A DNA stretch of 64,000 bases. Origin: Cytophagaceae bacterium ABcell3 (GTDB lineage: Bacteria; Bacteroidota; Bacteroidia; Cytophagales; Cytophagaceae). The stretch covers positions 3,742,584 to 3,806,583 of the forward strand of contig CP133159.1 of NCBI GenBank assembly GCA_030913385.1, in the 5' to 3' direction. The notes under the pieces were generated by a model. The model made no database searches, was not told where the DNA came from, and worked only from the letters and a program-made list of their open reading frames with translations. Made by a program: the position numbers and the translations under genes. This document shows positions 54,923 to 64,000 of the stretch, piece after piece (within the stretch, counting starts at the first letter, position 1; every line of letters begins with the position of its first letter).

Positions 54923-56053
54923 CTATACATAGTTGCTAAGCATCACTGGCATTACCAACATCAGCACATCTTCGTTTTTATCTTTTTTATCTCCTCCAGG
55001 TGTCAAAAGCCCTGCTTTGTTAGGTTCTGACATATGAATGTCTACTATTTCAGAACTTAGATTATTGAGCATTTCGATAAGGAATTTTGCGTTAAAGCCT
55101 ATTTCCATATCTTCACCTTCATAATCACAAGACAGCCTTTCATTCGCCTCATTGGAAAAGTCAAGGTCTTCAGCAGAAATCTGAAGTTCACTACCGGCTA
55201 TTTTAAACCTCACTTGGTGGGTTGTTTTATTAGCATAAATAGAAATCCTCCTAAGCGCGTTTAATAACTCTCCCCTGTTAATGGTCAATTTGTTCGGGTT
55301 ATTAACAGGAATAGCATTTTCATAATCAGGGAAACGCTCATCAATAAGGCGGCAAATCATCCTTGTATTATTAAAGCTAAAGAAAGCATTGGAGGCATTA
55401 AACTCCATTTTTACAATAGTATCACCAGAAGGCAAAGAAGCCCTTAAAAGGTTAAGTGCTTTTTTAGGAATGATGATAGAGTTGCTCATGTCCGAGGCCA
55501 CATCAACCCTTCTGTAACGGATCAGGCGGTGCCCATCAGTAGCCACAAAAGTAGTATTTGTTTCATTCAAAGACATGTAAACACCCGACATCGCCGGCTT
55601 GAGCTCATCATTAGAAGCTGCAAATATGGTACTAGAGATCGCCCTTTCAAGAACATCTGATGCTATATCCAGATTGTATCCATTAGTTACTGCCGGAACA
55701 CGAGGAAAGTCCGTTGCATTTTCACCTGACAGTTTATAGCGGCCATTATCAGAGCTTATTTCAACACTGTAGGTTTCTTCGTCTATCGAGAAAGTTACCG
55801 GTTGGTCAGGAAGGTTCTTTAACGTATCTAACAAGATACGTGAAGGAACAGCAACACTCCCCTGCTCTTTGGTATCTATATTAATTTCTGTTATCATTGA
55901 AGTCTGTAAGTCAGACGCATACACAACCAACTTACTATCAACAATTTCAAACAAGAAATTTTCCAGAATAGGAACAACAGGATTAGTGGTAATAACACCA
56001 TTTATAGAAGTTAAATGCTTCAGTAATGATGATGAAGAAACTACGAATTTCAT
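54923..56053 (-). CDS. dnaN: DNA polymerase III beta sliding clamp
   Basis: The 376-residue clamp has MKFVVSSSSLLKHLTSINGVI, a middle FAASNDELKPAMSGVYM, and a C-terminus ending in a VMLVMPVMLSNYV-like clamp edge. Three processivity folds make a dimeric ring on DNA. It lies 123 bp downstream of DUF4340 on the same strand, outside its usual dnaA-dnaN context. Confidence 0.96.
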   Translation of the reverse strand: MKFVVSSSSLLKHLTSINGVITTNPVVPILENFLFEIVDSKLVVYASDLQTSMITEINIDTKEQGSVAVPSRILLDTLKNLPDQPVTFSIDEETYSVEISSDNGRYKLSGENATDFPRVPAVTNGYNLDIASDVLERAISSTIFAASNDELKPAMSGVYMSLNETNTTFVATDGHRLIRYRRVDVASDMSNSIIIPKKALNLLRASLPSGDTIVKMEFNASNAFFSFNNTRMICRLIDERFPDYENAIPVNNPNKLTINRGELLNALRRISIYANKTTHQVRFKIAGSELQISAEDLDFSNEANERLSCDYEGEDMEIGFNAKFLIEMLNNLSSEIVDIHMSEPNKAGLLTPGGDKKDKNEDVLMLVMPVMLSNYV

Positions 56054-56176
56054 AGGTAAATTCCTGGGATTTTGAAATAAAAATACTCGGGTAAAGGTAG
56101 CAAAGAAATTAAAAAATACCTATACACTAGTTAAGGAAATTTCAATTTTACCTTTTATTATTTTATGTCCACTTTG

Positions 56177-57124
56177 CTATTGCTTATACACAAAATCCTC
56201 CTTTACAGGAAGTAGCCTTTCAACAAGCTCATTTCTTAAAATTACAGGTTCATTAATTGCTTTCACCAGGCCGAACCAATACTTTTCATCCTTAGGCTTA
56301 TAGATCAACAGCTCATTGCTTCTCTCTTTAAGCATATCTTCCACTTCTAAAATTGCTTTTGGCTGTAAATTAGCCAGTTCTTCACGCAAAGAGTCTGGAT
56401 TATCTACAAATCCACTGACATTGACCATTACGAAACTCTGAAGGTAATTAACCAATTTCATAGTGTCTATAGGATTTATTCCTGCTATACCGAAACTCCC
56501 CTCCTGATACTTGATCTCAAAATCATCTTCTTCGCTTTCAGGATAATGCACCTTTATCTTTTGAAGAGACCGGTTATCACTGGCAAACACAGTCCTAGAC
56601 CTCCAGTCGTTTTCTGACAAGGTAAGCAGGTTGGTCAGGTTTCCTGTAAAACCAGGCACATAGGTAATATATGGCGTATCACTACCTTCTTTGAGAAAAT
56701 AAGAACTGTTAGGGTCGTTATCATTAGACAGAACATGAAATACATGTTCGCCATCTTTTTCTTTCACGTTAACCCGAATCCCTTCGCTTTTCAGTTTTTC
56801 ATACACTTTTTGCTTATTCTCTTCCGATACAGGGCGTCTTATTTCAAGCTTAGCAATACCAAAAAGCAATAAATCAGAAAGCTGAATACGTGTTGGGTAT
56901 TTTTCATTGATAATCCACACGTTGTTCCTGTCTCTTCTCAGAACGCCGTTTATTTCGTCAGACTGATACCCTATTTCATAAACCGAAGACGTATCTGCAA
57001 TGCTTACAGCCAAATCTTCATTAAAGGTAGACCCGGTACGCTTTTCCTTTACCGTAAACCAAGCTGCGATAGACAATACAACAACTAGGGATAATAAAAT
57101 TTTTATTCTGGTAGTAAGAATCAT
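56177..57124 (-). CDS. DUF4340 protein
   Basis: The 315-residue protein has an N-terminal TM (about 8-24, ILLSLVVVLSIAAWFTV) and an extracytoplasmic DUF4340 domain with NVWIINEKYPTRIQLSDLLLFGIAKLEIRRPV. DUF4340 regularly follows GldG-type genes. It overlaps gldG by 4 bp, so it is part of the transporter operon, probably as a periplasmic accessory subunit. Confidence 0.85.
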   Translation of the reverse strand: MILTTRIKILLSLVVVLSIAAWFTVKEKRTGSTFNEDLAVSIADTSSVYEIGYQSDEINGVLRRDRNNVWIINEKYPTRIQLSDLLLFGIAKLEIRRPVSEENKQKVYEKLKSEGIRVNVKEKDGEHVFHVLSNDNDPNSSYFLKEGSDTPYITYVPGFTGNLTNLLTLSENDWRSRTVFASDNRSLQKIKVHYPESEEDDFEIKYQEGSFGIAGINPIDTMKLVNYLQSFVMVNVSGFVDNPDSLREELANLQPKAILEVEDMLKERSNELLIYKPKDEKYWFGLVKAINEPVILRNELVERLLPVKEDFVYKQ

Positions 57125-58797
57125 GATCTAAACTGCTCAAATTTTCTTTTTCTATAAATGTACCTTACAACTCCAAAACCAATTATCAATATTACAGGAA
57201 CTGCCAGGTTGATGATCTGCCACATCAAGCGCTCTTCTTCAATTCTAACCTTATCCAAAGGCCGTAAGATTACTTCACGCGCTCGAACATTGACAATGCC
57301 TTTATCATCAAGCAAATGCGCTACAGCATTTAAAACCAATTCTTTATTACCAAAGGTCTGTCTGGAATACATGTCATAGCCCAGTGGCAACACTTCATTG
57401 CGCTTTGGATCCATTTCGTTCCTTATAAAGTCTCCATCAGAACATACCAAGATACTAGATGACTGGTTCTGCCCGACAGCTTTCTGACCCGCAACAGGAG
57501 ACGGTCTATTTTTATACAATGAAGTAAACTTACCTTCAAGCAAGAACATCATGGCTTGTGGCCCTTTGTTATACTCCCTTGGGTTAGCATCTGCACGCAT
57601 TTCGTTAAGCGAAAGTTTGGCAGGGGCATTTAACAATTTTGAATACTTTGAAGAAAATACCAAAGGGGTTTTGACAATACCATCAGCCTTAACAGAATCC
57701 ATGCTCCCCACAAACTTACCATACACAGCATCCATGTTTTTGACAATAGGATGGTTCCCAAAAGTATTCAATAGAGGGAAAAACCGCCAATTGACCATTT
57801 GAACATTTGGCTTGTCTCCCATCATGCCCACATTCACTGGTATATATCCTGAATTCAAGTCTTTGATCAGGTTGTAGTTAAGCCTAACACCATACCTAAA
57901 AAGCAGGTCATCCAAATTAGTTTCATAAGGAAAAATCACCCCTCCTTCATCTCCCAGACTATCCATATCAACATTCACATTATTGATAAAAAACATAGCC
58001 TTCCCACCATTCACAATGTATTGGTCAATAAGGAATTTTTCCTGTTCTGTGTAAGGTGTTTTAGGAGCTGCAACCACCAAAGCGTCATAATTGTCCAGTT
58101 CCCTGGTATCTTCCAAGTTAATTCTGTACACATTATAATACTTTTGCAAACTTGATTTTAAATCTGCCACTTCTACCTCATTAAGCTCGCCATGCCCTTC
58201 TATAAACGCAATGGATTTACGCTTTTTCTGGGTCAACTGTCTAATCGCTGAAATCAACTCATACTCTACCCCTTCTACAGATTGGTTCAACGTTTCCTGA
58301 GGGTCAGCGGTTTTATTTCCCTTAAGAAGCATTACTGGCACCTCTTGGTTTTTATAACTAAGCATGGCACCCGGAAAGATCAGCTTTTCTACTTTCTTAT
58401 CACCTTCTTTCGCAAAAAGGTTAGTTGGCTGAATTCCCTTTTGCGCAAGCTGATAATAAATTCTTTTGCGCATTTCCTCATCAGCTTCTGCTCCCGGATT
58501 AATGAAACGATACTGGATTTTAGTGCCTGCGTGAATTCTGAACTCATCCAACGTTTCCCGAATAGTACGCTGAAGCCGCTCAAAACCTGACGGGAACTCA
58601 CCTTCCAGATACACCTCTACCGTAACAACATCGTCTAATTCCTTAAGAATATCTATAGATGTATCAGAAATTGTATACCTTTTATCTTCTGTAAGGTCAA
58701 TACGGAAAAAGTGACCTGACGCTATTATATTTACTAATACAATAATTATTAGTATCAGGACATATTCTATAATCTGATTCCACTTATTTTTTACCAT
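57121..58797 (-). CDS. gldG: Gliding-motility ABC transporter component GldG
   Basis: The 558-residue protein has an N-terminal TM, the GldG motif GHFFRIDLTEDKRYTISDTSIDILKELDDVV, a large periplasmic domain with IAFIEGHGELNE and LVVAAPKTPYTEQEKFLIDQYIVNGGKAMFFI, and a C-terminal TM followed by basic residues. Its ATG is inside the end of gldF (7-bp overlap). In Flavobacterium johnsoniae GldA, GldF and GldG make an ABC transporter required for gliding. Confidence 0.92.
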   Translation of the reverse strand: MVKNKWNQIIEYVLILIIIVLVNIIASGHFFRIDLTEDKRYTISDTSIDILKELDDVVTVEVYLEGEFPSGFERLQRTIRETLDEFRIHAGTKIQYRFINPGAEADEEMRKRIYYQLAQKGIQPTNLFAKEGDKKVEKLIFPGAMLSYKNQEVPVMLLKGNKTADPQETLNQSVEGVEYELISAIRQLTQKKRKSIAFIEGHGELNEVEVADLKSSLQKYYNVYRINLEDTRELDNYDALVVAAPKTPYTEQEKFLIDQYIVNGGKAMFFINNVNVDMDSLGDEGGVIFPYETNLDDLLFRYGVRLNYNLIKDLNSGYIPVNVGMMGDKPNVQMVNWRFFPLLNTFGNHPIVKNMDAVYGKFVGSMDSVKADGIVKTPLVFSSKYSKLLNAPAKLSLNEMRADANPREYNKGPQAMMFLLEGKFTSLYKNRPSPVAGQKAVGQNQSSSILVCSDGDFIRNEMDPKRNEVLPLGYDMYSRQTFGNKELVLNAVAHLLDDKGIVNVRAREVILRPLDKVRIEEERLMWQIINLAVPVILIIGFGVVRYIYRKRKFEQFRS

Positions 58798-59519
58798 TTT
58801 CTACTTCCCAGGATAAGTTTGGTGGACAATAACATGATGGAAATGACACTAAAGAAATATACAAGATTTCTGGAGTCAATCAATCCTTTGCTGAGTGCTC
58901 TGTAGTGATAGGAAATACCTAGCTTGTCTATTAATACCGAATACTGTCCCCATACATTGACAGATGCCAGCGATTCAAAACCGGTATAGAATATAAAACA
59001 GAGAAACACTGCTATAATAAAAGAGACAATCTGGTTGGTAGTAAGGACAGAAGACATAATACCAATAGAGGCAAAAACGCTTCCTAAAAGGATTAGCCCG
59101 ATATATGAGCCAGCTACTGCTGCGGAGTCCACATTTCCGGCGGGGCTACCTAATTCACTTACCGTATAATAATAAAGTAAGGTAGGCACTAAAGCTAGGC
59201 AAACCAGCACTATGGCAGAGAAATATTTTCCAAATATAATTTGCCAGTCAGTAACTGGGCGCGTCAACAGCAATTCTATAGTTCCATCTTTTTTCTCTTC
59301 AGCAAAGGTGCGCATAGTAATAGCGGGAATAAGAAAGATGAACACCCAAGGCGCCAAGGAGAAAAAGGCTTCCATTTCAGCAAAGCCATACTCGAAAATA
59401 CTCGTTTCAGGAAATACCCAAATAAACAGGCCTATAGCCGTCAAAAACAAGATAATGACGATATAGGCTATCAAAGAGTTTAAAAAGGCGTTAATTTCTT
59501 TTTGTAATATACTAAGCAT
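58791..59519 (-). CDS. gldF: Gliding-motility ABC transporter permease GldF
   Basis: The 242-residue permease has six TMs and the ABC-2 type pattern MLSILQKEINAFLNSLIAY, FAEEKKDGTIELLLTRPVTDWQIIFGKYFSAIV and a late GSVFASIGIMSSVLTTNQIVSF. It partners with GldA (ATPase) and GldG. Confidence 0.92.
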   Translation of the reverse strand: MLSILQKEINAFLNSLIAYIVIILFLTAIGLFIWVFPETSIFEYGFAEMEAFFSLAPWVFIFLIPAITMRTFAEEKKDGTIELLLTRPVTDWQIIFGKYFSAIVLVCLALVPTLLYYYTVSELGSPAGNVDSAAVAGSYIGLILLGSVFASIGIMSSVLTTNQIVSFIIAVFLCFIFYTGFESLASVNVWGQYSVLIDKLGISYHYRALSKGLIDSRNLVYFFSVISIMLLSTKLILGSRKW

Positions 59520-59554
59520 ATTAAAAGATTTATTGCATCAGGGACATACCCCCG

Positions 59555-60475
59555 TCAAACCGATTCTTTATTAGTTAATTCACGAAAGACTTTTTCCAGA
59601 GAGTTCACCTCTTGCTTCAATCCTACCAAAGCCCAATGATGTTCAGAAGCAGCTTTGAAAATCTGGGATCTGATATCTTCTGCACCAGTAGTAAGCTCAT
59701 AACGACCAGTAGAGATTTGTTTCACATCCATTACGCCAGGAATAGCTCTCAATGCTTCAACATCAATCTCATGCTCAAATTCCACAGAAAGCACTTTGGT
59801 ACCACTACTTCTGCTATGCAATGCAGCAACCGAATCATCAGCGACAATTTCTCCCCTGTTGATAATGATCACCCTATCGCATAAAGCTTCTACCTCTTGC
59901 ATGATATGGGTAGAAAAAATCACCGTTTTTTCCCTGCTCACATCTTTAATAAGCGTACGAATATCTTGGATCTGATTTGGATCCAGCCCAGTCGTAGGCT
60001 CATCAAGAATAAGTACCTCCGGGTCATGGATCAGTGCCTGTGCCAGACCAACACGTTGACGGAAACCCTTTGACAAAGCGCCTATTTTCTTGTTCTGCTC
60101 AATAGTCAAACCACAAATCTCAACCATCTCAGCCACCCTCTCCTTTAGCTTAGCTCCTCTCATACCATGAAGCGACCCTATAAAACGCAGGTATTCGTGA
60201 ACATACATGTCAAGGTAAAGAGGGTTGTGTTCAGGAAGGTAACCGACCCTGCGCTGAACTTCTAACGGGTCATCTGAAACACTGTACCCACAGACCTCAA
60301 CAGAGCCACCGGACGGCGGAATATATCCCGTAGCAATTTTCATGGTTGTGGATTTACCCGCCCCGTTTGGCCCAAGAAAACCTGTAATTTGGCCTTTTTG
60401 GGCTTCAAATGTGATATTGTTTACGGCATATTGGGTACCATAAACCCTCGTAAGTTCTTTCACTTTTACACTCAT
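59555..60475 (-). CDS. gldA: Gliding-motility ABC transporter ATPase GldA
   Basis: The 306-residue ATPase has Walker A FLGPNGAGKSTTMKIATGY, signature LSKGFRQRVGLAQALIHDP, Walker B EVLILDEPTTGLDPNQIQD and H-loop IFSTHIMQEVEALCD, followed by a C-terminal ~75-residue domain. It lies 35 bp upstream of gldF and heads the operon. Confidence 0.93.
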   Translation of the reverse strand: MSVKVKELTRVYGTQYAVNNITFEAQKGQITGFLGPNGAGKSTTMKIATGYIPPSGGSVEVCGYSVSDDPLEVQRRVGYLPEHNPLYLDMYVHEYLRFIGSLHGMRGAKLKERVAEMVEICGLTIEQNKKIGALSKGFRQRVGLAQALIHDPEVLILDEPTTGLDPNQIQDIRTLIKDVSREKTVIFSTHIMQEVEALCDRVIIINRGEIVADDSVAALHSRSSGTKVLSVEFEHEIDVEALRAIPGVMDVKQISTGRYELTTGAEDIRSQIFKAASEHHWALVGLKQEVNSLEKVFRELTNKESV

Positions 60476-60704
60476 ACCCCTGTTTCTTTAGTTGGATCGG
60501 TCGGAGAAGTTGCTGTTTCTACAAAAAAACGCACAAAATAGTTCCTAAGTATAAAAATTCCCTTCGGATCAATCAACTCCCACAATTAAGAAAAACTACA
60601 CAAAAGTAACTTCATTTATATAAAATGAAATTATTTCAATACTTTTTCTTTAATTCCAGTAATATTTGCCTTCACTTTTACCTTTAGTTCTGTAATTTTA
60701 CCGT

Positions 60705-61160
60705 ATGATTGAAATTTATACAGACGGGGCATCAAGAGGGAACCCTGGGCCTGGTGGTTACGGTGTGGTAATGAAATACCATCAACACAGAAAAGAAATA
60801 AGCGAAGGCTTTAGGAAAACGACCAATAATAGAATGGAACTATTAGCTGTCATAGTGGGACTTGAAGCTTTAAAAAAGCCTGGCATGGAGGTCACTATAT
60901 ACTCCGATTCTAAGTATGTAGTAGATGCTGTGGAGAAAGGTTGGGTCTGGAATTGGATAAAAAAGAATTTTAAAGACAAAAAAAACAAAGATCTTTGGTT
61001 ACGCTTTGCCAATGTATACCGTAGGCATAAGGTAAAATTAAAATGGATTAAAGGCCATGCCGGACATATCGAAAACGAAATCTGCGACAAACTTGCGGTA
61101 GAAAGCGCAGAAAGTGGCAACCTAAAAGTAGACGAAGGGTATGAGTCAGGAGGAATGTAA
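60705..61160 (+). CDS. rnhA: Ribonuclease HI
   Basis: The 151-residue enzyme has the four catalytic acids: IYTDGASRGNPGPGGYG, NRMELLAVI, YSDSKYVVD and ENEICDKLAVE. It degrades RNA in RNA-DNA hybrids. It is divergent from gldA across a 229-bp spacer without other features and convergent with trmN6 (7 bp). Confidence 0.96.
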   Translation: MIEIYTDGASRGNPGPGGYGVVMKYHQHRKEISEGFRKTTNNRMELLAVIVGLEALKKPGMEVTIYSDSKYVVDAVEKGWVWNWIKKNFKDKKNKDLWLRFANVYRRHKVKLKWIKGHAGHIENEICDKLAVESAESGNLKVDEGYESGGM

Positions 61161-61166
61161 CTTACT

Positions 61167-61874
61167 TTACAAGTTATAGTAATATGATTTCAGCAGATCG
61201 TTAAATGCGGAAGTATATGATTGATCACTATTTCTGATCACCAGCTCTGAAACAAGTGCGTTAGGCTTTGTAATTTTAGAAAATACACCAACAACCCTAA
61301 TAGCTGGTTTACCATAGTGATTCCTAATTAATATTTTTTCCTGGCAACTCAGTTGATACCGCTCAGCTTCTTGCTCAAATGAAGCAAATTCTTTTTCGGG
61401 GTAAAGAATATAAAAACGGCCATCGTATTTAAGATACTTGTCTGCAAACTGCAACAAAACAGAAGGCGACAGCCCAGCAGAGTGGCAAGCCAGGTCATAT
61501 TTGGCCTTTCCAGACTTTAAATAATCTTTATAAAAAGGAGGATTGCAACATATCAAATCATATCCATCTCTAGGGCGATAATCTTGAAGCGCTTGATGGT
61601 AAACAGAAACCTGTTCTGGCCAAGGACTATGATTGATGTTAAATAAAGCTTGCTTATATGCACTTTCATCTTTTTCAATGGCATCAATATGGCCTATGGC
61701 ACGTTGGGCGACCATTAAAGCCAACAACCCCGTACCGGTACCTATATCAAGTATTCTTTTTGCACCCTCGGGCTTAATCAAAGCCCCAAAAACACAAGAA
61801 TCAGTGCACACTTTCATGCCACACTGATCCTGGTAAATAGTGAACTGTTTAAACTTGAAGTAATTATTGGCCAT
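61167..61874 (-). CDS. trmN6: tRNA1(Val) adenine37-N6-methyltransferase-like
   Basis: The 235-residue Rossmann-fold methyltransferase has SAM motif ILDIGTGTGLLALMVAQR and catalytic CCNPPFYKDYL (NPPF/Y type). The N-terminal FKQFTIYQDQCGMKVCTDSCVFGAL is the YfiC/TrmN6 signature. It N6-methylates A37 of tRNA1-Val. It overlaps the saccharopine dehydrogenase-like gene by one base. Confidence 0.9.
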   Translation of the reverse strand: MANNYFKFKQFTIYQDQCGMKVCTDSCVFGALIKPEGAKRILDIGTGTGLLALMVAQRAIGHIDAIEKDESAYKQALFNINHSPWPEQVSVYHQALQDYRPRDGYDLICCNPPFYKDYLKSGKAKYDLACHSAGLSPSVLLQFADKYLKYDGRFYILYPEKEFASFEQEAERYQLSCQEKILIRNHYGKPAIRVVGVFSKITKPNALVSELVIRNSDQSYTSAFNDLLKSYYYNL

Positions 61875-63205
61875 TAGAGCTTTTCTTTAATAAACTTTAC
61901 GCCAAAAGCTTCCAGCTCTTTTAAGATAGGGTTATAAAACTCAGAAGTCACTGGCAGCATTACCCCCTTTGCCGAAATTTCCCCTTCAAGGATAAGGCGT
62001 GTAGCAATCCCGGCAGGATATCCGACAGTTGCAGCCATTGCCGTATGGCCGGCATCCTTTCCGGTAAATGTCATCGTGGTGGAAAAGTTTTCCTGCTTAC
62101 CTTGCACGTCAAAGCTAAAAATATGCTTCATTACAACCAAGTCTGCATCAGAGCTATCCAGCTTCCATTTCTTCTCGATAATAGATTGTAATATTTGGGC
62201 AGCAGTAGCATTTGCAATACCTTGCTTTTCCTGATCGTCCAACAATCCAAGCCAAACCAGTTTATCAAACGTTTCTGATTCTTGAGATATACCTAAATAA
62301 CTGGCAAGACGTTCCGAAACAGAGCCGTTACCACCCGGTAAAAAAGATTCTGTAAAAGCAAGGTTGGACAAATGTTCAGACCCTTCAAGTACAACAGTAT
62401 CGTCTGTGAGCCCTAACTGCACCAGCATATCCCAACTAGAAGAAAATCCAGCATAGCGTAAAGTTCCCCGAATAAAAGTAGAAACACCCTGAAGGTTGTA
62501 TAGGTCAAGATATTTCAAAGAGTCCCGGTTAGGGTAACCTTCTAAAGTTCCATATCCTGCAACAGGCACCTCTTCAAGGCGCTGAAAGAGTTTATGGTAA
62601 GGTAGGTATTTATATCCTCCATCCTCCATGTACTTAGCTGCTGGCCCCTGACCGGCAAGAACGACATTTCGAGGGTTCCAAGATATTTTATAATGCCATG
62701 GATTTGTATCTGCTTCAGGAGCAACCAAGCCACCTGTATACGATTTAAAAGAAACCAACTTCCCCCCTTTTGCCTTATGTTCATCAATTTCTTTTAAAGC
62801 AGACATATGGTCAATACCAGGATCTAGACCTGCCTCCATGAGCAATACTACCCCATTCTTCTTTGCCTCATCGTCTAAAGACCTAATCTCCTCGCTCATA
62901 TAAGAAGCAGAGACAAAGTGTACTCCCAGCTCAACACAATCTCTAGCAATTGTATAATGCAAGCGAGGAGGAAGCAGCGAAACAGTTATGTCATGTTTTT
63001 GTATGAGCGACCTTCGCACTTCGTCATCCATAACATCTATCGAAAGCGTCTCAAAATAAACAGACTTAGGAAGGTTTGCTACATAAGGACTTAAAAGCAT
63101 ATCTGCAATGGTGAGTTTCCATTGTTTCTTTGCACATAAACCCAGTAAATATTCAATAAGTACCTGAGAAGATTTCCCAGAACCAAAAAGAAGAATTTGC
63201 TTCAT
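61874..63205 (-). CDS. Saccharopine dehydrogenase-like (LYS9 type) oxidoreductase
   Basis: From the ATG at 63205 it has 443 residues: an NAD(P) motif QILLFGSGKSSQVLIEYLL and the saccharopine-dehydrogenase C-terminal signature VLLMEAGLDPGIDHMSA, SYTGGLVAPEADTNPWHYKISWNPRN. It would interconvert saccharopine and aminoadipate semialdehyde plus glutamate in lysine metabolism. A longer frame to 63340 lies in AT-rich leader and overlaps the divergent gene. Its product feeds the pathway ending at GcdH, elsewhere in the window. Confidence 0.88.
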   Translation of the reverse strand: MKQILLFGSGKSSQVLIEYLLGLCAKKQWKLTIADMLLSPYVANLPKSVYFETLSIDVMDDEVRRSLIQKHDITVSLLPPRLHYTIARDCVELGVHFVSASYMSEEIRSLDDEAKKNGVVLLMEAGLDPGIDHMSALKEIDEHKAKGGKLVSFKSYTGGLVAPEADTNPWHYKISWNPRNVVLAGQGPAAKYMEDGGYKYLPYHKLFQRLEEVPVAGYGTLEGYPNRDSLKYLDLYNLQGVSTFIRGTLRYAGFSSSWDMLVQLGLTDDTVVLEGSEHLSNLAFTESFLPGGNGSVSERLASYLGISQESETFDKLVWLGLLDDQEKQGIANATAAQILQSIIEKKWKLDSSDADLVVMKHIFSFDVQGKQENFSTTMTFTGKDAGHTAMAATVGYPAGIATRLILEGEISAKGVMLPVTSEFYNPILKELEAFGVKFIKEKL

Positions 63206-63260
63206 ATAAACAGTTTGTTTAGTATTAAGGTAAAACAAATATACAAGACAACAAAAGTTT

Positions 63261-63911
63261 ATGAAGGAACATCGGCTGAAAACTACCCGTACGGCAAGAT
63301 TTTTTACATTAGGCACCATAACAGAACGAACAAAAAACATCTGGTTTGTTATTCATGGGTATGGTCAGTTAGCCGAATATTTTATTAGAAACTTCACCCC
63401 TATTCATGATGAAGAGAACGTAATCGTAGCCCCCGAGGCTTTGTCCAGGTTTTATTTATCAGGATATACAGGGCGCGTAGGTGCTAGTTGGATGACCAAA
63501 GAAGACCGTGATAGTGAAATTGAAGATTATATCCAATATATGAACCAAGTTTACCAAACACTGAAACCACATGCCAGCATAAACATAAACATCTTAGGTT
63601 TTTCGCAAGGTGTTTCTACTGCCTACCGATGGGCACTAAGTTCGCAATTATTCAATCCAAATAAACTTATACTATGGGCGGGAATATTCCCACCAGACAT
63701 TAAAACCGACTTTGGATCCCAAATTGACAAGCTTAAAGCCGTTGATACCTATGTAGTATATGGGACTAAAGACCCTATGCTACAGCAAGAGCACTTAGAA
63801 AAATTTGAAGCGTTCAAAAAAGTAAAAAAAGACCTGGAGGTAATTACATTCGAAGGAGAGCATGAGATCAATAAAGCAGCTTTATTGAAAATAGTCGAAA
63901 GAGAAAGCTAA
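63261..63911 (+). CDS. Alpha/beta-hydrolase (esterase/phospholipase-like)
   Basis: The 216-residue protein has a hydrolase fold with HGYGQLAEYF (oxyanion His-Gly), nucleophile elbow LGFSQGVSTAYRWA (Ser in GFSQG), acid in YGTKDPM and His in EGEHEIN. The family is carboxylesterase/phospholipase. Substrate unknown. A terminator follows at 63955. Confidence 0.85.
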   Translation: MKEHRLKTTRTARFFTLGTITERTKNIWFVIHGYGQLAEYFIRNFTPIHDEENVIVAPEALSRFYLSGYTGRVGASWMTKEDRDSEIEDYIQYMNQVYQTLKPHASININILGFSQGVSTAYRWALSSQLFNPNKLILWAGIFPPDIKTDFGSQIDKLKAVDTYVVYGTKDPMLQQEHLEKFEAFKKVKKDLEVITFEGEHEINKAALLKIVERES

Positions 63912-63954
63912 AATATGTAGTTGACAAAGCTAGAACAAATATCCTCTAACGGTC

Positions 63955-63991
63955 AAAAAAAAAGCCCTGTCCAAAGACAAGGCTTTTTTTA
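63955..63991 (+). terminator. Intrinsic terminator after the hydrolase gene
   Basis: AAAGCCCTGTC pairs with GACAAGGCTTT (one mismatch) around CAAA, followed by T run. Confidence 0.85.
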
Positions 63992-64000
63992 AATGTTAGT

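Overview
The window looks like a chromosomal segment of a Bacteroidota member, most likely a gliding member of the order Cytophagales. Four things point there: a gldA-gldF-gldG gliding/secretion ABC transporter operon, two secreted proteins with type IX secretion (T9SS) C-terminal sorting domains, Bacteroidota-only families (DUF4290, DUF3109, DUF1573) and AT-rich spacers with TAnnTTTG-type -7 elements in place of Shine-Dalgarno-driven signals. No plasmid, phage or large island is visible. The accessory interest lies in small repeats, a rearranged tRNA cluster and a few unusual operons.

Layout. At 1-330 is the 5' end of metH on the minus strand behind a SAM-I riboswitch. At 467-4894 is a tight plus-strand operon: exopolyphosphatase, heme oxygenase, a degenerate bacteriophytochrome-type histidine kinase and a metallo-beta-lactamase-fold hydrolase. 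It converges on ppk1, followed by gyrB. Positions 9.2-20.5 kb hold housekeeping and catabolic genes: a CoA-binding protein, a FAD dehydrogenase, a MORN-repeat/barrel protein, tryptophan 2,3-dioxygenase divergent from glutaryl-CoA dehydrogenase, a DUF1573 protein, trpS and a phosphohexomutase. Positions 20.5-22.1 kb carry a 253-bp MITE-like element and a tandem duplication with one intact tRNA-Ser(GGA) and two defective copies whose anticodon arm contains an 18-bp palindrome.

Positions 22-32.4 kb form a surface-polysaccharide region: tatD, a polysaccharide deacetylase and a flippase on the minus strand, a Wzz-like protein and an O-antigen ligase-like protein on the plus strand, and a minus-strand operon of a lipid-flippase-like membrane protein, GT2, a small protein, an OppC-type permease and a SpoIIE-type phosphatase. 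Then come ruvC, a small unknown gene, a histidine kinase, a second copy of the MITE-like element, HIT, greA, a 2-hydroxyacid dehydrogenase, rsmA, pepA and pdxA. Positions 40.5-45.3 kb are the fatty-acid/phospholipid cluster DUF177-rpmF-plsX-fabH-accB-accC.

Positions 45.5-51.9 kb hold an outer-membrane protein, a repeat-bearing spacer, DUF3109, a UvrD/PcrA helicase, DUF4290 and a murA carrying Asp in place of the fosfomycin-target Cys. Positions 52-54.7 kb hold two paralogous T9SS cargo proteins. Positions 54.9-60.5 kb are gldA-gldF-gldG-DUF4340 followed by dnaN. The window ends with rnhA, trmN6, a saccharopine dehydrogenase-like gene and an alpha/beta hydrolase.

Candidates for something undescribed: the PHY-less, chromophore-pocket-degenerate phytochrome kinase linked to heme oxygenase and polyphosphate turnover; the tRNA-Ser copies with a palindrome in the anticodon arm; and the hairpin MITE with 6-bp target duplications. 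All functional statements are inferred from sequence reading; no database search was run.
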